Counted from the first letter of the stretch, positions 11,257-23,811 are shown. The stretch is DNA of 64,000 nucleotides from Hirudinaria manillensis (GCA_034509925.1 CM067527.1:6814501-6878500), one strand, 5' to 3'. The notes: a model not told the origin generated them from the letters alone. Translations and numbers: made by a program.

Positions 11257-11999
11257 TGTTGGATCCCTGGATCCAGATAATTGAAGAATAATTAAAATTA
11301 TATTGCTGATTAATTAATTTAGCAATTAATTAAATTTAGCGGCAATATCATTTTATAATTAATTAAATAATTAATTACTATTCAGACTCTTTGGTTATGA
11401 ACCTCGACAAATAGATTTATCTCGGAAAACAGAGAGTTTGAGAAACAGCAGATTTCAAGACTTAGACAATTGAGCATCGTACACCTTCCAAGGCATCTGA
11501 ACACTTTCAATAAACCTGACCTTGTATATTTAGTTTGAGGACCACGGGTTATTACATTGGTGTCAGGAGTGGGATTTAGAGTTAAAGGGTATCCAAGAGT
11601 AACTAAGGTAGAAGCTTGTTTAGTTGAAAAGTGAAGGATGCCGCGGTGCTTGGATGAATTGAACGTGCCTCGATTGAGACAAGAATTGAGAGAGCGTGGC
11701 CTGGATTCGAAAGGCACGAAAGCTGAGATACTGGAGCGACTTGGGGCATGGCTGACAGAGAATGGCCATGACCCGGAGGAATACGAATTCGAGTCTGAAT
11801 ATTGTAAGTTGCTGAGAAAGTGCACAGAGGATTTGAGGGAGTGTATTAGGAGTTTCCATTTTGAAAACACAGCAGTTCCATGTCAGGATGTCTCGTTGGT
11901 TTCGGGTGAAAACTCTACATTGTACATCTTCCAAGGCATCTGAACAGTTTCAATAAACCTGACCTTGTATAATTAGTTTGAGGACCCCGGGTTATTACA
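11257..11999 (+). mobile_element. LTR retroelement relic with SAP-domain Gag start
   Basis: A 5' LTR at about 11257-11556 begins TGTTGGATCC and ends GGGTTATTACA. A likely primer-binding site (TGGTGTCAGGAGTGGGA) follows at once. The inner part, from 11638, codes for the start of a Gag-like protein with a SAP DNA-binding motif (PRLRQELRERGLDSKGTKAE). The right end, 11999, is again GGGTTATTACA. A 4-bp target duplication ATAT flanks it (11253-11256 and 12000-12003). Same family as 24777-26452, opposite orientation. Much shorter than that copy and broken (at least two breaks); its ends differ more than in the other copy, so it is older. Confidence 0.8.
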
Positions 12000-12414
12000 A
12001 TATTATGCATATCCATGTTCTATTCCACTTAACTCCTACAAGTTTTCTACCAGTGGCGGCAACCCTGCCAGACGTAAATCAAAAAAATTGATTTTCAGTA
12101 GAATACGATCAATGATTAGTAATTAATTTTTTTTAAATATATACTGCAGATCAAAATATCTAAGGCTGTTTTATAAGTTTCATAAATTTCTTACATCTTG
12201 ATTTTATTTCATGCTTGAGAAAGTTGAACAAGGGACTGGATTCATACAACATGAAGATCATGTACTTTGTTGTGAAAGTTTGTCATATATGCGAGCAGAC
12301 TATTATCGGTTTCGGTTGGTTAACTTATTCGAATAAACATATCTGAAAGCTGTATATATATAAGTATATAGCAATATATATTGGTGTCAGTAACGTTGGG
12401 TAATATATATCTAT
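12000..12414. other. Intergenic, nothing recognised
   Basis: AT-rich with no coding or repeat signal that I can support. Confidence 0.4.
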
Positions 12415-13131
12415 TTTTTAATGCAATTTTTCCGAATCGAGGGATTAAAAGCCTAATTTGCTTCAAAATCAATCCAGTGTTTGCAAGGTTTTATTAGCAT
12501 TAAATTTATTTGCATTAAAATGTTTGTATGAAAAGAAAGAAAATAAAAACGAATTGTTAGGTCTAAAAACAAAATGTTTTGCTTAAACAAAACTAAGGAA
12601 ATCATGCAATATTTAGGAAAAAAAGTCAATGATCAACACACCTGTGTTATTTGGAACAGGAGATGATCCGTAAGTTAATATTTTATTTCGAACAAAATAA
12701 ATTTATTTTAACCAGTTTGTCAAGGAGTTAGAAAGCAGGAATAAATTCCAAATTGTTTCTCAAACTTTCACTGTTGAAGAATCACAATGACTGATTAAAC
12801 TAATGTGTGTCGCATTCACTAAAAATTTGATCCGCCAGAAAACTCTGCAACACTACAAATCTAAAATATTAATTTATAACAAACTGAACGATTGCGCCGC
12901 ATTACCAAATTTACTAAATGTTGATCAAAGAATTTCAAACAAACGAAATTGCTTTGATAGACAATAGTATACACGATTGTTGTATGTTAAATCATTAAGT
13001 TTGTATTTATTAAACAAATGCATTTGCTTGTTTTGAAAATTGATTTAGAATTCAAATGCGCCGGTTATCGAGCTTTTCTGATTATAAATACATGTACTTG
13101 TTCGTTCGAAAAGTATCACTGAGAAAAAAAC
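12415..13131 (+). promoter_or_regulatory. Upstream region shared by genes C and D
   Basis: Blocks at 12430-12530 and 12945-13131 match 17140-17240 and 17288-17483 upstream of gene D. The matches include TTCAAACAAACGAAATTGC, TTTGATAGACA, GCAAATGCATTTGCTTGTT, ATTCAAATGC and the TATA box. About 400 bp between the blocks (12540-12940) has no counterpart before gene D. Preservation of the proximal 190 bp right up to the ATG fits a shared promoter carried along by duplication. Confidence 0.6.
13083..13090 (+). promoter_or_regulatory. TATA box of gene C
   Basis: TATAAATA lies 49 bp upstream of the ATG at 13132, the same spacing as in gene D. Confidence 0.65.
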
Positions 13132-15926
13132 ATGATTTGGGTTATTTTGATAAGATCGTTCATCTGGATATGCGCAGTCATGACTGCCGAATCAGGTTGG
13201 ATTTTTAATTTGAAAATAGGATTAGTTAATGTAAAAAAGTGATTTTAAAATTACTAAGCAACTACATTGTGCCTTTAAATTGTAAATTCTTACGAATTAA
13301 AGCGAAATATATGTAAAACTGCATAAATTTTATTTCCAAGGTGCAGATCAAAACTCGAACGAGTTTTTGTTATTTGCTGTGGAAGTCGCCGGTGCGACAT
13401 CAATTTATAAAATAGCCAATTTGCTTCGATAGCTGGAGGATTACACCTAATGGTATTAATGAATTTGAATAAATTAAGGGTTAGGGTTAGAAGTCAAAAA
13501 ATGAAAAAAAGTCATCGACACTAAATTCTCCATTTTTTTCTGTGTTGCTCTAATAACATTATCATCTCATTATTTTATTTTTTTTATTTGCAGGTCGGAA
13601 GACTTTCGCAGTTAAAGGGAGTCAACTATACATGTCTCCCCTGTCGGGCGCACCATTTACTGAATATTATAATTCAGATGGAGACATTGTTGGATTCGCG
13701 GCTGGTAATAATGAGTTATTCTACAGTGACGATGAAAAGAAGAGGTACCTGTTGTGAAATTAATTTTGAGAGATTTGACATTTAGACCAAAGCAATGAAC
13801 CTATTCTGGTTTCTAATTTATATGATAATATAATTTGCAGCTTTTTTTTAATTTGTGAATGTTTATGGAAAAAACTAGAAAAAACACTGATTTTTTATCA
13901 ATGTGCCAACTTCCTGTAATAATTTTATTTTATTATTTGCAAAGTGAATTTTTAATTTAGTATAATTTTTAATATGGTTTCTTATTCATAATATAATAAT
14001 CTTTAATTATTATTGCAAATTTATAAAATGGAAACTTAATTTTATATACTTAATTTATATGTATGTATATATACATACATATATATCCTAATGTAATCTG
14101 TGAGAAAGTGTGAATCAAAATAAAATTTAGCATATCAAAATTTAGATAATAATACGATAATAGATTTTCTTTATTTATTAGTACGATTTACAAGGTGAAT
14201 GATGAACTTCATCGCGAAAGAGTTGTGGAGTTTGAAGGAGTTGTCAAACATTTGGCCTCGTGTAAGAATTTATTAATTATTAATTAAAATAATTAAATAA
14301 TTAATTAAACTTAATTAGCTATTTTGTGCAATTTGCTTATCCTGGCAAACACTCCATCTCATATTTTTGCAACTATATCACTCATCAGTCTACGCAAATA
14401 GCCTTCTTGGATCAAATATCTTCATAATTTATTGTTCGTAGTTAATAATTAATTAATTAAATAATTAAATAATTAATTTACGCAGCTGTGGATAATAACA
14501 TATTAAAATTTGTTAAAACGGATTTCGACTTTAGCAAACTGGAAACGTTATTTGAAATAAGTACTCAAGAAGGAACATTAGATAGAATGCACTTGGGTTA
14601 CAATGAGAATGGAGTTCTTTTATATTGGAATTACTTATATTCCAATTTTCTCGGCCGCTTTGAAGTCGACACTGGACGAAAGAGTGAAAGATATTTGACA
14701 AGCAGTTGGTGATGATGAATGGATTTTCGTTTTAGATTGATTCATTAAATGTTAAAAATTTTAAATACTAAACATTATAGTTATGAAATAGTATTCAATT
14801 TGCAAAACTTAATAATTTGCTTATTTTGGCATCAGTAGTTTTTAAGCGTTTTGCTTAATTACAAAGACGAAATTTTCACAATTTAAAAATTTTGCTAAAA
14901 GATCCAAAGTTTGCCAAAAATGTTTCGACCTATTTCTACTGCATATCTCAATTTTATTTTTCAGAATTCGACAGATTCTTTGGAACTGGATACAATAACG
15001 AGACATATTTTTTCGACCTTCAAAAAGAAACAGTTTATGTCTATGATTACATGACTGAGAAAGCAATGGAAGTGACAAAGGCCCCTACAGGAACTGATAT
15101 GCATTGCGTCGAGATAGATCCTCGTAACAGAAGGTCAATGTGTAAATCCATAAATTAATGTTTAATTACTCTAATATATTTTTATTTCGTGCTACAACAG
15201 GCTGATATTTTTTCCTGTGTGCACCCCTATCGATAACGTGGGTAAATTGATTGATGTTGGAGAAAAGAAAGTTGTGGATGGCGATGAACCAAATTTTCCA
15301 GTTTGCTTCGATACATGGAAATTTACCCCAGACGGTTGATAAATTGATAATAATATAATAATATTAATTTTAATAATAAAACATAACATGTGGTAAAAAC
15401 CATATTTATTAATTAACACGTAATGTTCATTAGACGCGTTATGTTAGCAGAAATGAAATTCATTGTTGCAGGTAAAAAAGCTTTTGCAGTGCATGAAAGT
15501 GCCATTTATATTAGTCCCGAAAGCGGTCAAAAATTTATTGTATATAGTTGGGAGGATGATGCTATTCACGAGTTTGCTATTGGAAATAACGAGTTATTTT
15601 ATACTACTGCTGAGGATGAGTGAGTGGTGATGAAAATTTATAAATGTGCATTCTGAAAAATAAAAACATTTAGAGAATGAATAAGAAATAATTAATATAT
15701 GACGATGATTTTGTAGCAGTACAATATTCAAGTTAATCCCAGCTTACGAAGCAGGTGCAACGTTTAGGTACGACTTTAAGGTTCAGGGAAAAGTGGAAGC
15801 ATTGGCTGTTTATCAGGGTTAAGAAATGTGCATATTTATTTAAAAAATAAAATTAATGGCTATTTATTTTTAATACATTCATTATTATTTGTTCATGATA
15901 TTTATATTTCTCTTTATTCAGAATGA
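13132..15926 (+). pseudogene. Secreted double propeller-like gene C, chimeric and broken in unit 1
   Basis: The signal-peptide exon (13132-13195, MIWVILIRSFIW..) and the start of unit exon 1 match gene D. At about 13427 the sequence switches to the end of exon 3 of gene E (CGATAGCTGGAGGATTACAC). Exon 2 and most of exons 1 and 3 are lost, and the fused exon 13347-13452 has an in-frame TAG. Later exons look sound: 13594-13744, 14182-14261, then unit 2 at 14486-14704, 14965-15133, 15201-15334, 15472-15618, 15717-15827 and a 5-nt terminal exon 15922-15926 (E then stop). Unit 1 joins unit 2 by a phase-1 intron (..HLASSVDNNILKF). Unit 2 alone would be translatable only with another start. Likely a pseudogene, unless the join is an assembly error. 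Confidence 0.7.
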
Positions 15927-16141
15927 AGTTTGGCAATAATAAGAAGTGGAAATTTGAATTACGACAAACTTACTTTTAATTGATTTATTTCCTTTCTGGA
16001 CATCATGAAATAATAACATAAACAAAAATTGGAATAAAATTAAAGCACGATGACAAAGTTGTCCTGTTGGGATTAGAACGAAAGTTATTTTCATAGTTTG
16101 AAAGAATGAAAATACATTCAAAATGAGCATTAAAGAAAAGC
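13427..16141 (+). repeat. Segmental duplication, left copy (partner 21966-24137)
   Basis: Near-identical to 21966-24137, including introns. The exception is about 0.6 kb (13640-14262) that the right copy lacks. Identity falls off toward the 3' end, where single-base differences and small indels accumulate. Weaker homology resumes beyond (16369-16510 with 24168-24305). Confidence 0.85.
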
Positions 16142-17129
16142 AGGCAGCACATTATGTGATTTAAAGATATTTAAAGATAAATAGGTCTACTTGAAATTAA
16201 TTAAATATTAACATTTATATAATAAACATACATAGTAATACTTTAGAGGATAACTAACGACGACAAAAGTTGATTAGTGAAAGGAGGTACTCATCATCGA
16301 TCGTATTTTAAACATTAGACTGCGAATTAGAAATCAATGAATTACATTATATCATAAATAAATGACCACTTGCATCGTATTTTTTAGTTTTATTACAAAG
16401 TATATATTTTGGTCATTTAAAATGCATTTTAAATAGAAATTCCATCGGCAGGACACTATCAGGATTGATCCTCTCTTTAAGCATTTCGGCTCCGATCTCC
16501 TGACGCTCTCTTGCAGTTACTCGAGTAACAAAACAGGTTGTAATAACTTATTTCGATACAGTATTTATTGGTCATGGTCATTAATTGATTTATCACCGAC
16601 AAACTTTTGCCACTTTAATCTTTAATTTGATTAGAGCCGGAAATTATCGGAGAATTAAATAATGAATGTGCAGCTCTCAACATTATATATCGCCTCTAAT
16701 TCTTTTTAATTGTCTTAATTAAATTTAACAAGGATTATTGTCCAAGAATTGATTAAAAACAAATCAAAAATCTTATATTGCTCATTGAAAATTATTTTAA
16801 TTGTTTTTAAAGTTTTCTGTTATTATTTTCTCTATAAAAATTATCAATTTAGCATAATTTTCCTGATGTAATCGTACACTGACTTGAGTTATCAATCAGA
16901 ACAAAAGATTGATAAGTATTAATAAATTGAAGTAACTTTATAATTGCAAATAGATTACAAATTGCAATTCTAATTGACATCCGAGCGAGGCTTTTTATAG
17001 TTGGAAAATATTCTGAATTTATTTGGATTTTTGATCAAGTTTTATTTTATTTGTCATCTACCTCAGAATGCCTCACTGATAAGGTAGCATTTCGAACGAA
17101 ATCAAACATTTTGAAATGTTAATACATGG
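15927..17129. other. Intergenic DNA between genes C and D
   Basis: AT-rich. Its first 0.6 kb is homologous to the region after gene E; the remainder shows nothing I can support. Confidence 0.5.
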
Positions 17130-17483
17130 TGGATTTTTTTTCGAATCGAGGGTTTAACCGCCTTAACTACATCAAAATCGATTCAGTGTTTGCAACCTTA
17201 TATTAGCATTTCTAATAAAATGTTTGTTTAGAAAAACCAAAAAATAGAAATCGTGCCAAAAGTTTTCCGAAACAGCCGACTAAAGATTTTCAAACAAACG
17301 AAATTGCTTTGATAGACAGTGGTAAGCACGACTGTATGTTTTATCAATAAATTTTTATTTATTAAGCAAATGCATTTGCTTGTTCTGAAAATTGATTTAG
17401 AATTCAAATGCACCGGTTATCAACCTTTTTTGATTATAAATACAGGTACTTGTTCGTTGATAAAGTATCACTGAGCCATCAAT
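17130..17483 (+). promoter_or_regulatory. Upstream region of gene D, shared with gene C
   Basis: Homologous to 12415-13131 (see there) up to the ATG. It includes TATAAATA at 17435-17442. Confidence 0.6.
17435..17442 (+). promoter_or_regulatory. TATA box of gene D
   Basis: TATAAATA lies 49 bp upstream of the ATG at 17484, leaving room for a 5' leader of only about 20 nt. Confidence 0.7.
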
Positions 17484-19519
17484 ATGATTTGGGTTATTTT
17501 GATAAGATCGTTCATCTGGATGTGCGCAGTCATGACTGCCGAATCAGGTTGGATTTTTAGTTTGAAAATAGGATTAGTTATTGGAAAGAATGTAGTTCTA
17601 AAATTACTAAGCAACTACATTGTGCCTTTAAATTTTAAATTCTTACGAATTAAAGCGAAATATATGTAAAACTGCATAAATTTTATTTCCAAGATGCAGA
17701 TCAAAACTCGAACGAGTTTTTGTTATTTGCTATGGAAGACGGAAGTGCGACATCAATTTATAAAATAGATTTCAATCTGAAGGAAAAGACAAAGCTTGTT
17801 GACATTTCAAATAAACCCAGCAAGTTCTTTATGGGTTATAATTCTGATGAAGCTGTTTTGTATTGGAGTGATAAAGATTCAGGATCTATTGGACGCTTTG
17901 ACATTTCAAAAGATGAAGCGAAATCTGAAGAAGTATCGGAAGGTAAAAAATATGAAATTTAAAATTTAATGAATAATGTCAATAAATGATAAATTAAAGT
18001 TCTTTTAAATATTAAAAAAAAAAGAAATCTAAATAAATAAAATAATTTCAATGAACATTTCAGCAACGAATAAAGTATTTGCCGGACCCGGCAGTAATGA
18101 GGATTTATATTTTTATGATGGTAGTACAAAAAAGATCGCTGTCACCAACTTTGAAACCAAACAGGAGAAGAAAGTATTGAACGTACTCATAGAATCCACA
18201 GGTAGTGTTACGAGTTTTAGGTGCAGAAACCCGTGCGATAAAAAGTAGGTATCGCTGGATATCATGAATTATTCTTTCGTTGATTTTTATCGTATATAAA
18301 AAATCAGCTGCCTTATACATTAATTCATAATTAATAATTAATCTATATTAATTTTTCTTAATTTTTTAATTAATTATCTTATTATTCTCCTAAAACACGT
18401 AATGAAATTGCAAGTATTTAATTAGAATAAACATGCTTTAGATTTCTTTAATTATTACTTCTTATTGTTAATTATTTTCTCCCGTTTAATATCCAGTTTG
18501 GTATATTTTGACCAATGTTCTGACGCAAAAGTGATTGGATCGGTTTTTGATATCGAACAAAATAAAATTCTGAGAAGTTACGATTTCAATCCTCCCATAT
18601 GTTTCGATGCCTGGATGCTAATTCCAAATGGTAGAGTAGTTTAAGCTTCGCGAATTGATTAAACTATGATTAATCAATTAAAGCCACAGATTTGATGAGT
18701 GACATAAATTAAATTTTGGTGTTTCGTTCATATTTTGTATTTAATAATGCACCTGTTTATCTTGACATCTTATTTAAAGGAGAAGAATTTAAATTTATAT
18801 GTAGTTGGACGAAATTAATTTTGTAATGGAATTAAAATTATTTTCTTTTAGCCGGTAGGGTTTATGCTGTGAAAGGTTCTGAAATTTATAGAACTAATGG
18901 ACCTCCATTTGTGGCATTTTATGATAACAAGGAAAATATTGTTGATTTTGCTGTGGGAAATAACGAATTGTTCTTCATTTCCGGCGATGCAAGGTCTGAA
19001 AAGAATTATCTCTGAGATAAATTAATTTTAATTGTGATACTTTGGAATAAGATCGGTAATTAACTGAAATTTAGTTTAGTTTTCTTTTTTATAGTATCGG
19101 TTGATAACAACTGATATTCATTTGATCCATTTAGTGTACAAAAACTAAAATAAAGTCGTCTAAATCATAAATTAATTTACACATATCATTCACCAACTCC
19201 TTCCATGAAGTAAAATATTCAAGTTGACAACAACCGAAGGTGAAGCTGTCAAATCAGAACACGATGTTGGTGGGAAAGTGATTGCAATGATTGTGCATCA
19301 ACGTGAGCGATAATAATTACTAATTTAAGTTATTGCATACGATTATTATTTTTGTCGGTGCAATTTGTTCATCTACTAGCATTGTTATTCGAATTAACAG
19401 AATTAACCTTGGAGGTCGTGCTAAATGCTGATTAGTTATTAAAATTTTCACACGTTTTCAACAATTTTTTGACAGATGTGCCGGAAACGTCTTGCTTTAC
19501 ACGAAGTCTTAAGGCTTAA
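17484..19519 (+). CDS. Secreted single beta-propeller-like protein, gene D
   Basis: Exons: 17484-17547, 17700-17942, 18064-18244, 18497-18630, 18852-18993, 19211-19302 and tail 19476-19519. The sum is 900 nt, a closed frame of 299 aa. The product has a hydrophobic signal peptide (about residues 1-21, ending CAVMTAESG) followed by one propeller-like unit. Visible strands are VLYWSDKDSGSIGRFDIS, DLYFYDGSTKKIAV, GRVYAVKGSEIYRT and FAVGNNELFFIS. It shares the CRNPCDKK variant with unit B of gene AB. The short tail (PETSCFTRSLKA) looks like the AB tail cut early by a one-base shift: the AB-like continuation (TATGGC..) is still present in another frame. Expected to be secreted. Function unknown; the YWTD assignment is inference from repeat pattern and length. 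Confidence 0.85.
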
Positions 19520-21048
19520 ATATGGCCAAAAATTCACCAATCGAAGAAGTCGACTTTCCCAAATAAAGTTAAATATTCAATAATAAAAAACAAAATGTTG
19601 TCTTTAACAAACAATTTTGAACAATGGAATAAACGGATTGCAAAATAATTTGGGTATCACGATCGTACCATGAACATGATGTAGTTACTCGAATACCAAA
19701 ACATGTTATATGTAGTAACCTATTGCGATAAAGTACAGAGTATTTCTTGGTCATGGAATCTATCAATTGAGATATCATCGACATATTTTTGTTCTTCTAA
19801 TTCAATAACATTTCGTGTATTTAACTTTATCACTCAATCCTGAAAAGGCTGGGAGGAATGCTAGATTCAAAAACTCCACTCTGGATTAGATTTTGTAATT
19901 AGAAAGTATATAGACAACAGTATTTTGCGCAATCTGCATGCAAAATTCAAAGATATTGCATGGAATTATGCTCTCCGCGCAGATCAGAGCTGGCTTGACA
20001 CCTTCATTAACGTTTGCCTCAGGCGCACTTGAAAGTCAGTGCTTCTTTAAGTTTCCTACGATGGTGACGAGAACATCATGTAATAGATCATGTAATAGAC
20101 TTTTTTACTGGTTGACTAGTTTGGCTTCCTACACCTTACTCAAAATATGGATTTATGAGGAATTTCTACAAAGAAGGCGAAGATATTTGTATTATTTAAG
20201 GTAGATAAATTAATGATAGAATTTAAAGACAGTTTAATTTGTCCTTAAAACATTTTATAGGTTACGTATGGTTCAAAGACATGTTGGTTGGACCAGAAAA
20301 GTTTGCAGTGAAAGCTTTCTAAGATATTGTTGACAATCTCCTTGATATTGCAGAACCTCACATCAATTTCGGTTGATATATACAACACACAAGCCAAAAT
20401 AGGGCAATAAAGTGTATACTAGCATTCCAGATTCGATCCTCCATTCATACGTGGACTTCTTGTTAATAAAAGTATTAGGGCTCCTTAAGACTTTGCCGAA
20501 AAGAAAAAAAAAGATATTAGAGCAACTGGAATCATCAACGATTTCTGAATTTTGCTAGTTATTTCAAAAACATTTAATATATCACATAATGAACAACAGC
20601 AACCTGAAACACAAACGAGCTATGGAAAAAGATGTAATCTAATAATCTTAATCTAATTCTGCATAAATATTATAATAATCGATAAATATGTTTCGGAAAT
20701 CAAAAGTGTTGTTTTTTTTTAATATGCTGCGCATTGATGTTAGTCGCAGATATACAAATTAAAATATGATTGTTTAAAAAGGGATGCATTGTTTTAACAA
20801 AGTCAACAAATCTGTTTCTAAAATGTTCCTAAAACATCAGTTCAAACAAGCAAGGCCTGTTTTTGTATGAATTTCTGACAATGAAAAAGAAATAGGATAC
20901 ATATGTGTTTTTGAGCAGCAAATAAATAATGCTTTAGTCGGCTTTTATTTATCTTCAAAGTGAATTTTTGACGACAAATTTTCTTAATCGATCTCATCTC
21001 TTTTTAAATGATGGTCGCATTTTCTAGCTTCTCGTTTTCAGGTCAAAC
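19520..21048. other. Intergenic DNA between genes D and E
   Basis: AT-rich, no supported gene. A slightly GC-richer patch at about 19930-20060 codes for nothing recognisable. A TATA box as clear as those of C, D and F is not seen before gene E; the nearest is TTTTTAAATG at about 21001. Confidence 0.45.
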
Positions 21049-23811
21049 ATGATTTGGTTGAAGTTCATAATTCTAGCTTTGGTTGTCCCAACATGCGATT
21101 CAGGTAAGATTTTTGATGCAAATATGATATTTATAAATAATGTCAAATGTGCCTCACGAGCTTCCGGCATTACCATGCAGATGCATCATCAGAATCGTAC
21201 TTGGTACATGCATTGGAAAAGAACGACTCTGTTCTACTCTATTTAACAAATTTAAACTTAACAAATCCGAAAAGAATTGTTAGTCTTGAAGGTGAAGTCT
21301 TAGACAATTTGTACTTAAGTAAGAACGACAGGGGATTGAACGTTTATTGGAGTTACAAAAATTCTTCTGTGATTGGCCTCTACGAAGTCAGCAGTAGGAG
21401 GGAAGTTACGAGGGAATTAGGCAATGGTTGGTATTGCGTATCTTTAAATTGTATCCAAATATGCATTATTATGCATATTGAAATATTTTATGTTTTTAAT
21501 AGAAAGCGAGATATTCCTGGGACTAGGTTATCTTGACAAGATATATCTTTATTCACCATCATCCAAGTCTATTATGGTTTACGAATATGAATCTGCCAGT
21601 AAATTACTGGAACTAGTTCCCCTTAATAATTCTAACACCGACATGCATTGCGTAGATGTTGATCCAAGGAATCGAGAGTCAGTATCTTCTGTTTTCCATT
21701 CATTTATATAAAATTATTTACAAAATTCAGTCTGAATATTAAGATGATGTTAATAATGTTAACTATATTAATTAATAAAAATGAATTTATAGTGGTAAGT
21801 GCTTACCATTCAAATAATTTATATTTACTATTAAAATAATTTAGCAACTATTGCTTTCAGTCAAATATTCTTTGCTGAGTGTTCCGAAAACCAGAACATT
21901 GGAAGTGTTTATGATGTTGGTTATAAAACAAGAATGAAAGATTATGAGCAAATTTTGCCACTTAGTTTCGATAGCTGGAGGATTACACCTAATGGTATTA
22001 ATGAATTTGAATAAATAAAGGGTTAGGGTTAGAAGTCAAAAAATGAAAAAAAAGTCATCGACACTAAATTCTCCATTTTTTCTGTGTTGTCCTAATAACA
22101 TTATCATCTCATTATTTTATTTTTTTTATTTGCAGGTCGGAAGACTTTCGCAGTTAAAGGGAGTCAACTATACATGTCTCCCCTGTATAAATTATTTTGG
22201 AGTCATCATAGCAGCAAGGCATATCCGAGAGGAGGGCTGAATTTATTAATTATTAATTAAAATAATTAAATAATTAATTAAACTTAATTAGCTATTTTGT
22301 GCAATTTGCTTATCCTAGCGAACACTCCATCTCATATTTTTGCAACTATATCACTCATCAGTCTACGCAAATAGCCTTCTTGGATCAAATATCTTCATAA
22401 TTTATTGTTCGTAGTTATTAATTAATTATTAATTATTAATTAATTAATTAATTAAATAATTAAATAATTAATTTACGCAGCTGTGGATAATAACATATTA
22501 AAATTTGTTAAAACGGATTTCCACTTTAGCAAACTGGAAACGTTATTTGAAATAAGTACTCAAGAAGGAACATTAGATAGAATGCACTTGGGTTACAATG
22601 AGAATGGAGTTCTTTTATATTGGAATTATTTATATTCCAATTTTCTCGGCCGCTTTGAAGTCGACACTGGACGAAAGAGTGAAAGATATTTGACAAGCAG
22701 TTGGTGATGATGAATGGATTTTCGTTTTAGATTGATTCATTAAATGTTAAAAATTTTAAATACTAAACATTATAGTTATGAAATAGTATTCAATTTGCAA
22801 AACTTAATAATTTGCTTATTTTGGCATCAGTAGTTTTTAAGCGTTTTGCTTAATTACAAAGACGAAATTTTCACAATTTAAAAATTTTGCTAAAAGATCC
22901 AAAGTTTGCCAAAAATGTTTCGACCTATTTCTACTGCATATCTCAATTTTATTTTTCAGAATTCGACAGATTCTTTGGAACTGGATACAATAACGAGACA
23001 TATTTTTTCGACCTTCAAAAAGAAACAGTTTATGTCTATGATTACATGACTGAGAAAGCAATGGAAGTGACAAAGGCCCCTACAGGAACTGATATGCATT
23101 GCGTCGAGATAGATCCTCGTAACAGAAGGTCAATGTGTAAATCCATAAATTAATGTTTAATTACTCTAATATCTTTTTATTTCGTGCTACAACAGGCTGA
23201 TATTTTTTTCCTGTGTGCACCCCTATCGATAACGTGGGTAAATTGATTGATGTTGGAGAAAAGAAAGTTGTGGATGGCGATGAACCAAATTTTCCAGTTT
23301 GCTTCGATACATGGAAATTTACCCCAGACGGTTGATAAATTGATAATAATATAATAATATTAATTTTAATAATAAAACATAACATGTGGTAAAAACCATA
23401 TTTATTAATTAACACGTTCATTAGACGCGTTATATTGGCAGAAATGAAATTCATTGTTGCAGGTAAAAAAGCTTTTGCAGTGCATGAAAGTGTCATTTAT
23501 ATTAGTCCCGAAAGCGGTGAAAAATTTATTGTATATAGTTGGGAGGATGATGCTATTCACGAGTTTGCTATTGGAAATAACGAGTTATTTTATACTACTG
23601 CTGAGGATGAGTGAGTGGTGATGAAAATTTATAAATGTGCATTCTGAAAAAAAAACATTTAGAGAATAAAGAAGAAATAATTAATATATGACGATGATTT
23701 TGTAGCAGTACAATATTCGAGTTAATCCCAGCTTACGAAACAGGTGCAACGTTTAGGTGCGACTTTAAGGTTCAGGAAAAAGTGGAAGCATTGGCTGTTT
23801 ATCAGGGTTAA
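21049..23811 (+). pseudogene. Secreted double propeller-like gene E, broken in unit 1
   Basis: The signal peptide exon 21049-21103 (MIWLKFIILALVVPTCDSG) is followed by unit 1 exons 21181-21426, 21503-21677 and 21861-21994, all intact (NVYWSYKNSSVIGLYEVSS, MHCVDVDPRNRE, SFDSWRITPN). Exon 4 starts at 22136 but after SQLYMSPL, near 22183, it runs into about 50 bp of unrelated sequence. It then rejoins intron sequence at about 22236, so the rest of exon 4 and all of exon 5 are deleted. Unit 2 (22481-22699, 22960-23128, 23196-23329, 23463-23610, 23706-23806) is nearly identical to unit 2 of gene C. The last acceptor (ttcag in C) has become ttcat, but the stop at 23809-23811 in the retained intron ends the protein at almost the same place. 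Pseudogene unless a splice skips exon 4. Confidence 0.7.

Noticed and set aside
13486-13500. TTAGGGTTAG in intron of gene C (also near 22020 in E)
   Set aside because: Only two units, at the same place in both duplicate copies; chance or old sequence, unlike the four-unit tract at 24138.
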